Positions 5,487-7,491 of a DNA stretch of 7,491 nucleotides are shown here, one piece after another. Every line of letters begins with the position of its first letter. Position 1 is the stretch's first letter. Location of the stretch: the NCBI GenBank assembly GCA_026989475.1, contig JALSJG010000271.1, forward strand, positions 1-7,491, in the 5' to 3' direction. Origin of the DNA: Thermaceae bacterium. GTDB lineage: Bacteria > Deinococcota > Deinococci > Deinococcales > Marinithermaceae. Under the pieces are notes generated by a model, which was given only the letters and a program-made list of their open reading frames with translations, made no database searches and was not told the DNA's origin. The translations under genes were made by a program, and so were the position numbers.

Positions 5487-6176
5487 GTGCTGGTAATTCC
5501 CGCGGTGGACATGCAAAAGGGTCGGGCGGTGCGCCTCTATGAGGGCGACCCTGAACGCGAGACCGTCTACTTCGAGGATCCCCTCGAGGCCGCGCTTCAC
5601 TGGGTGCGAAAGGGGGCGCGCTACCTCCACCTCGTGGACCTCGACGCCGCGCTCGGAAAGGGGAATAACCGCGAGGCGATCCGGCGGATCGCGGAGGCGG
5701 TGCCGGTGCCCTTCGAGGTCGGCGGGGGGATCCGGAGCCTGGAAGCGGCGAGGGGGGTGCTCGAGCTCGGGGCCGACCGGGTGGTGGTGGGCACCGTGGC
5801 GGTGCGGGCCCCCGAGGTGCTGCGCCAGATGCTCGCGGAGCTCGGCCCCGAACGGGTGGCGGTGAGCGTGGACGCCCGGGGGCTATCGGTGGTGGTCGCG
5901 GGCTGGCAGGAGCGGGCAGAGGTAGAGGCCCCCGAGCTCGCCCGCCGGCTCTGGGAAGAGGGGGTGCGCACCCTGATCTACACCGACGTCCGCCGGGACG
6001 GCACCCTGAAGGGCATGGACCCGGGGCCCCTCGAGGCCATGCGGGAGGCCTGGCCCGGTGATTTGATCGCCGGGGGCGGGGTGGGCTCGGAGGAGGACCT
6101 CCGCCTCATGGAGTCCCTCGGCGTGGACGCTGCCATCGTGGGGCGGGCGCTTTACGAGGGGCGGGTGCGGCTTTAG
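5487..6176 (+). CDS. hisA: ProFAR isomerase (phosphoribosylformimino-AICAR-P isomerase)
   Basis: Catalyses the Amadori rearrangement of ProFAR to PRFAR, the fourth step of histidine biosynthesis, in the cytosol. The 229-residue protein is a full-length HisA (beta/alpha)8 barrel. Catalytic Asp8 lies in PAVDMQKGRAVRL, the second catalytic Asp129 in VSVDARG, and Thr166 in YTDVRRDGT. The two phosphate-binding sites are FEVGGGIR (76-83) and AGGGVGS (195-201). The PAVDMQ opening and IYTDVRRDG segment separate it from the related cyclase HisF. The start is GTG 5487: the barrel's first strand begins immediately (LVIPAVD), so no earlier start is needed. No other his gene is in the window, so histidine genes are at least partly dispersed here. 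Its stop overlaps the mutM start by one base (TAGTG). Confidence 0.96.
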   Translation: MLVIPAVDMQKGRAVRLYEGDPERETVYFEDPLEAALHWVRKGARYLHLVDLDAALGKGNNREAIRRIAEAVPVPFEVGGGIRSLEAARGVLELGADRVVVGTVAVRAPEVLRQMLAELGPERVAVSVDARGLSVVVAGWQERAEVEAPELARRLWEEGVRTLIYTDVRRDGTLKGMDPGPLEAMREAWPGDLIAGGGVGSEEDLRLMESLGVDAAIVGRALYEGRVRL

Positions 6177-6970
6177 TGCCCGAGCTTCCCGAGGTCGAGG
6201 TCACCCGGCGGGCGCTCTCGCCGCTCGTGGAGGGCCGGCGGATCCTCGATCTCGTCCACGCGGACCCCGCCCGCTACCGGGACACCGAAAGGGCCGTGGG
6301 CCGGCGGATCCTGGGGCTTTTTCGGCGGGGAAAGTTCCTGCTTTTTCGGCTTTCGGGCGGGTGGCTCCTCGTCGTGCACCTGGGGATGAGCGGGGGCTTT
6401 CGGCTCCAAAGGACGCCCCACACCCGGGTGGTCTTCCGGCTCGAGGGGCAGGAGCTTTACTTCCACGATCCCCGCCGGTTCGGAAAGTTCTGGGCGGTGC
6501 CCGAGGCCGAGCGCTGCCGGGTCCCGCTCCTTTGCCGGCTCGGGCCCGAGCCCTGGGACCCGGCGTTCACCGCGGAGTACCTCCGGCAAAGGTTAAGGTC
6601 CAGCCGCCGGCCGGTGAAGGCGATCCTCATGGACCAGGCGGTGGTCGCCGGGCTCGGCAACATCTACGCCGACGAGGCCCTCTTTTTGGCGGGCGTCAGG
6701 CCGACCCGTCGGGGGACACGGGTCACCCGGGCGGAGGCGGCGCGGATTAGGAAGGCGATTCCGAGGGTGCTCGAGGCCGCCATCGAGGACGGGGGCACCA
6801 CCTTGAAGGATCAGAGCTATCGCCAGGTGGACGAGGCGATCGGCTACTTTCGGCTAAGGCTTTCGGTCTACGGCCGCACTGGCGAGCCCTGCCCCCGCTG
6901 CGGCACTCCGATCCGCCGGATGGTGATCCAGGGGCGGAGCGCCCACTTTTGCCCCCGCTGCCAGCGCTAG
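6176..6970 (+). CDS. mutM: Formamidopyrimidine-DNA glycosylase
   Basis: Removes 8-oxoguanine and ring-opened purines from DNA and cuts the abasic site by beta/delta-elimination (base-excision repair). The 264-residue protein has the whole Fpg layout. It opens with MPELPEVE, with the catalytic N-terminal proline and following glutamate exposed after Met removal, then Lys53 in RRGKFLLF and HLGMSGG (69-74). The central helix motif is LGNIYADEALF. The C-terminal zinc finger is Cys239/Cys242/Cys259/Cys262, with Arg254 in the QGRS loop. The start is GTG 6176, overlapping the hisA TAG by one base, so translation is likely coupled to hisA; the required PELPE terminus fixes this start. Pairing with hisA suggests shared transcription rather than shared pathway. 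Confidence 0.97.
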   Translation: MPELPEVEVTRRALSPLVEGRRILDLVHADPARYRDTERAVGRRILGLFRRGKFLLFRLSGGWLLVVHLGMSGGFRLQRTPHTRVVFRLEGQELYFHDPRRFGKFWAVPEAERCRVPLLCRLGPEPWDPAFTAEYLRQRLRSSRRPVKAILMDQAVVAGLGNIYADEALFLAGVRPTRRGTRVTRAEAARIRKAIPRVLEAAIEDGGTTLKDQSYRQVDEAIGYFRLRLSVYGRTGEPCPRCGTPIRRMVIQGRSAHFCPRCQR

Positions 6971-6977
6971 GGGCAAA

Positions 6978-6999
6978 ACCCCTTGCCGGAGAAGGGGGT
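6978..6999 (+). terminator. Possible weak terminator hairpin after mutM
   Basis: ACCCCTT (6978-6984) can pair with AAGGGGGT (6992-6999) apart from one bulged G, with a 7-nt loop. It begins just after the mutM stop and before the tRNA promoter, the right place for a terminator. No T-run follows, so intrinsic termination is uncertain. Confidence 0.3.
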
Positions 7000-7028
7000 A
7001 AGGCGGACCGCCGCGAACCCGCTCCGCG

Positions 7029-7057
7029 TTGACTCGGGCCTTTTCGTTTCCTAAAAT
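7029..7057 (+). promoter_or_regulatory. Strong promoter of the tRNA-His / tRNA-Leu unit
   Basis: TTGACT (7029-7034, five of six consensus), a 17-nt spacer and TAAAAT (7052-7057, five of six) form a near-ideal housekeeping promoter. Transcription should begin near 7064, about eight bases before the tRNA-His 5' end, leaving a short leader for RNase P. Confidence 0.85.
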
Positions 7058-7071
7058 GGGGCTTGCTGCGC

Positions 7072-7149
7072 GGTGAGCGTAGCTCAGCTGGTTAGAGCAC
7101 CGGTCTGTGGAACCGGGGGTCATGGGTTCAAGTCCCATCGCTCACCCCA
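7072..7149 (+). tRNA. tRNA-His (anticodon GTG), with G-1 and encoded CCA
   Basis: The full cloverleaf is visible. The acceptor stem is GTGAGCG (7073-7079) with CGCTCAC (7139-7145), the anticodon stem CCGGT/ACCGG frames loop CTGTGGA with GTG at 7107-7109, and the T-loop is GTTCAAG. The base before the acceptor is G (7072) and the discriminator is C (7146), giving the extra G-1:C73 pair that marks tRNA-His for histidyl-tRNA synthetase. CCA (7147-7149) is encoded. It is the first gene after the strong promoter at 7029-7057. Confidence 0.97.
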
Positions 7150-7154
7150 AAATC

Positions 7155-7171
7155 GCCGCCCTCCGGGCGGC
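7155..7171 (+). other. GC hairpin between the two tRNAs
   Basis: GCCGCCC (7155-7161) pairs perfectly with GGGCGGC (7165-7171) around a 3-nt loop. There is no T-run, so it is more likely a processing or spacing hairpin in the tRNA-His/tRNA-Leu precursor than a terminator. Confidence 0.45.
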
Positions 7172-7173
7172 CC

Positions 7174-7292
7174 GGCGGCCCGGCCGTGACCGGCGAGGAT
7201 GGCGGAACTGGTAGACGCGCCAGACTTAGGATCTGGTGGGTTTATCCCGTGCGGGTTCAAGTCCCGCTCCTCGCACCAGGGGCCGGGCCGCC
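7174..7292 (+). repeat. 12-bp inverted repeat enclosing tRNA-Leu
   Basis: GGCGGCCCGGCC at 7174-7185 is exactly complementary in reverse to GGCCGGGCCGCC at 7281-7292. The arms lie just outside tRNA-Leu (7193-7278) and could form a stalk presenting the tRNA for processing. The right arm can instead form a small GGGC/GCCC hairpin (7280-7283 and 7290-7293) followed by TTT, which may act as a weak terminator before tig. The repeat is seen directly; the function is inferred. Confidence 0.5.
7193..7278 (+). tRNA. tRNA-Leu (anticodon TAG), encoded CCA
   Basis: Class II tRNA of 86 nt. The acceptor stem is GCGAGGA (7193-7199) with TCCTCGC (7268-7274), the anticodon arm CCAGA/TCTGG has loop CTTAGGA and TAG at 7227-7229, and a long variable arm (TGGG TTTA TCCC) is present as expected for leucine. 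The discriminator is A (7275) and CCA (7276-7278) is encoded. The unmodified-type anticodon UAG reads CUA and probably other CUN codons. No separate promoter is seen, so it is probably cotranscribed with tRNA-His. Confidence 0.97.
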
Positions 7293-7310
7293 CTTTCCCA
7301 CGAGGTGAAC

Positions 7311-7491
7311 ATGCCGGAGATCGTCGAACGTGAGGGTTGGCGCGTGCGCGTCCGCGGGGAGGTGCCCGCGGAGGAGGTCGAGGGGGCCTACCGCCTCCTC
7401 CTTGCCGAATACAAAAAGCGCGTGCGGGTGCCGGGCTTCCGGCCCGGCCGGGTGCCTGAGCGGGTGCTCGAGGCCCGCCTCGGCCGCGAGG
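7311..7491 (+). CDS. tig: Trigger factor, N-terminal 60 codons (runs off right edge)
   Basis: Ribosome-associated chaperone and prolyl isomerase that shields nascent chains at the exit tunnel. The visible part is the ribosome-binding domain, containing VPAEEVEGAY (18-27) and the L23-docking signature GFRPGRVP (42-49, the GFRxGxxP motif), preceded by the usual basic EYKKRVRVP helix. ATG 7311 is preceded by GAGGTGA, a near-perfect anti-Shine-Dalgarno match ending two bases before the start. Full-length proteins exceed 400 residues, so most of it is outside the window. It follows the tRNA pair by 32 nt and may be read through from the tRNA promoter; no promoter of its own is evident in that gap. 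Confidence 0.95.
   Translation, partial: MPEIVEREGWRVRVRGEVPAEEVEGAYRLLLAEYKKRVRVPGFRPGRVPERVLEARLGRE

Noticed and set aside
1..7491. CRISPR array, transposase, phage genes or integration sites
   Set aside because: No direct-repeat array, transposase motif or tRNA-end duplication is visible; the two tRNAs have no repeated 3' fragment nearby.

Overview
The window is very GC-rich bacterial chromosome with strong G/C preference at third codon positions and frequent GTG starts. The encoded FabH has the CPGW active-site context and closely resembles, from memory, the Thermus thermophilus enzyme. MutM also resembles the Thermus protein, and several genes appear to be transcribed leaderless. Together these point to the Deinococcota, most likely family Thermaceae (Thermus, Meiothermus, Oceanithermus or Marinithermus). 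The genus cannot be fixed from the sequence alone.

Layout. Positions 1-2365 (minus strand) hold a lipid/ribosome cluster read right to left: a DUF177 (YceD-like) protein, ribosomal protein L32 (rpmF), ketoacyl-ACP synthase III (fabH) and the first 200 codons of malonyl-CoA:ACP transacylase (fabD), which runs off the left edge. The last three are tightly packed (1-nt gap, then a 4-nt overlap). They have their own extended -10 promoter in front of rpmF, and DUF177 has a separate leaderless promoter. Divergent from this cluster is a complete arginase gene (2479-3363, plus). Its last four bases overlap the end of a convergent two-gene ABC-2 exporter (permease 3360-4085 and ATPase 4082-5002, minus strand).

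Positions 5003-5296 have no convincing gene. Next come a short, unrecognised 52-residue membrane-protein ORF (5297-5455, minus) and, divergent from it, hisA (5487-6176) followed by mutM (6176-6970) with a 1-nt overlap. The right end holds a strong promoter, tRNA-His(GTG), tRNA-Leu(TAG) and the first 60 codons of trigger factor (tig).

How the genes fit together. FabD and FabH supply malonyl-ACP and start fatty-acid elongation. L32 and DUF177 belong to the ribosome-linked half of this widely conserved cluster; plsX, often found between rpmF and fabH, is absent. Arginase, HisA, MutM, the tRNAs and trigger factor are independent housekeeping functions. The ABC pair and the unassigned stretch (about 3364-5460) look slightly foreign in codon use compared with both flanks.

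Most of the window is ordinary housekeeping DNA. I found no convincing undescribed multi-gene system. The points most worth checking are the leaderless promoters (one of which changes a start call), the small membrane ORF sharing a divergent promoter with hisA, the structured non-coding stretch, and a 12-bp GC stem enclosing tRNA-Leu.
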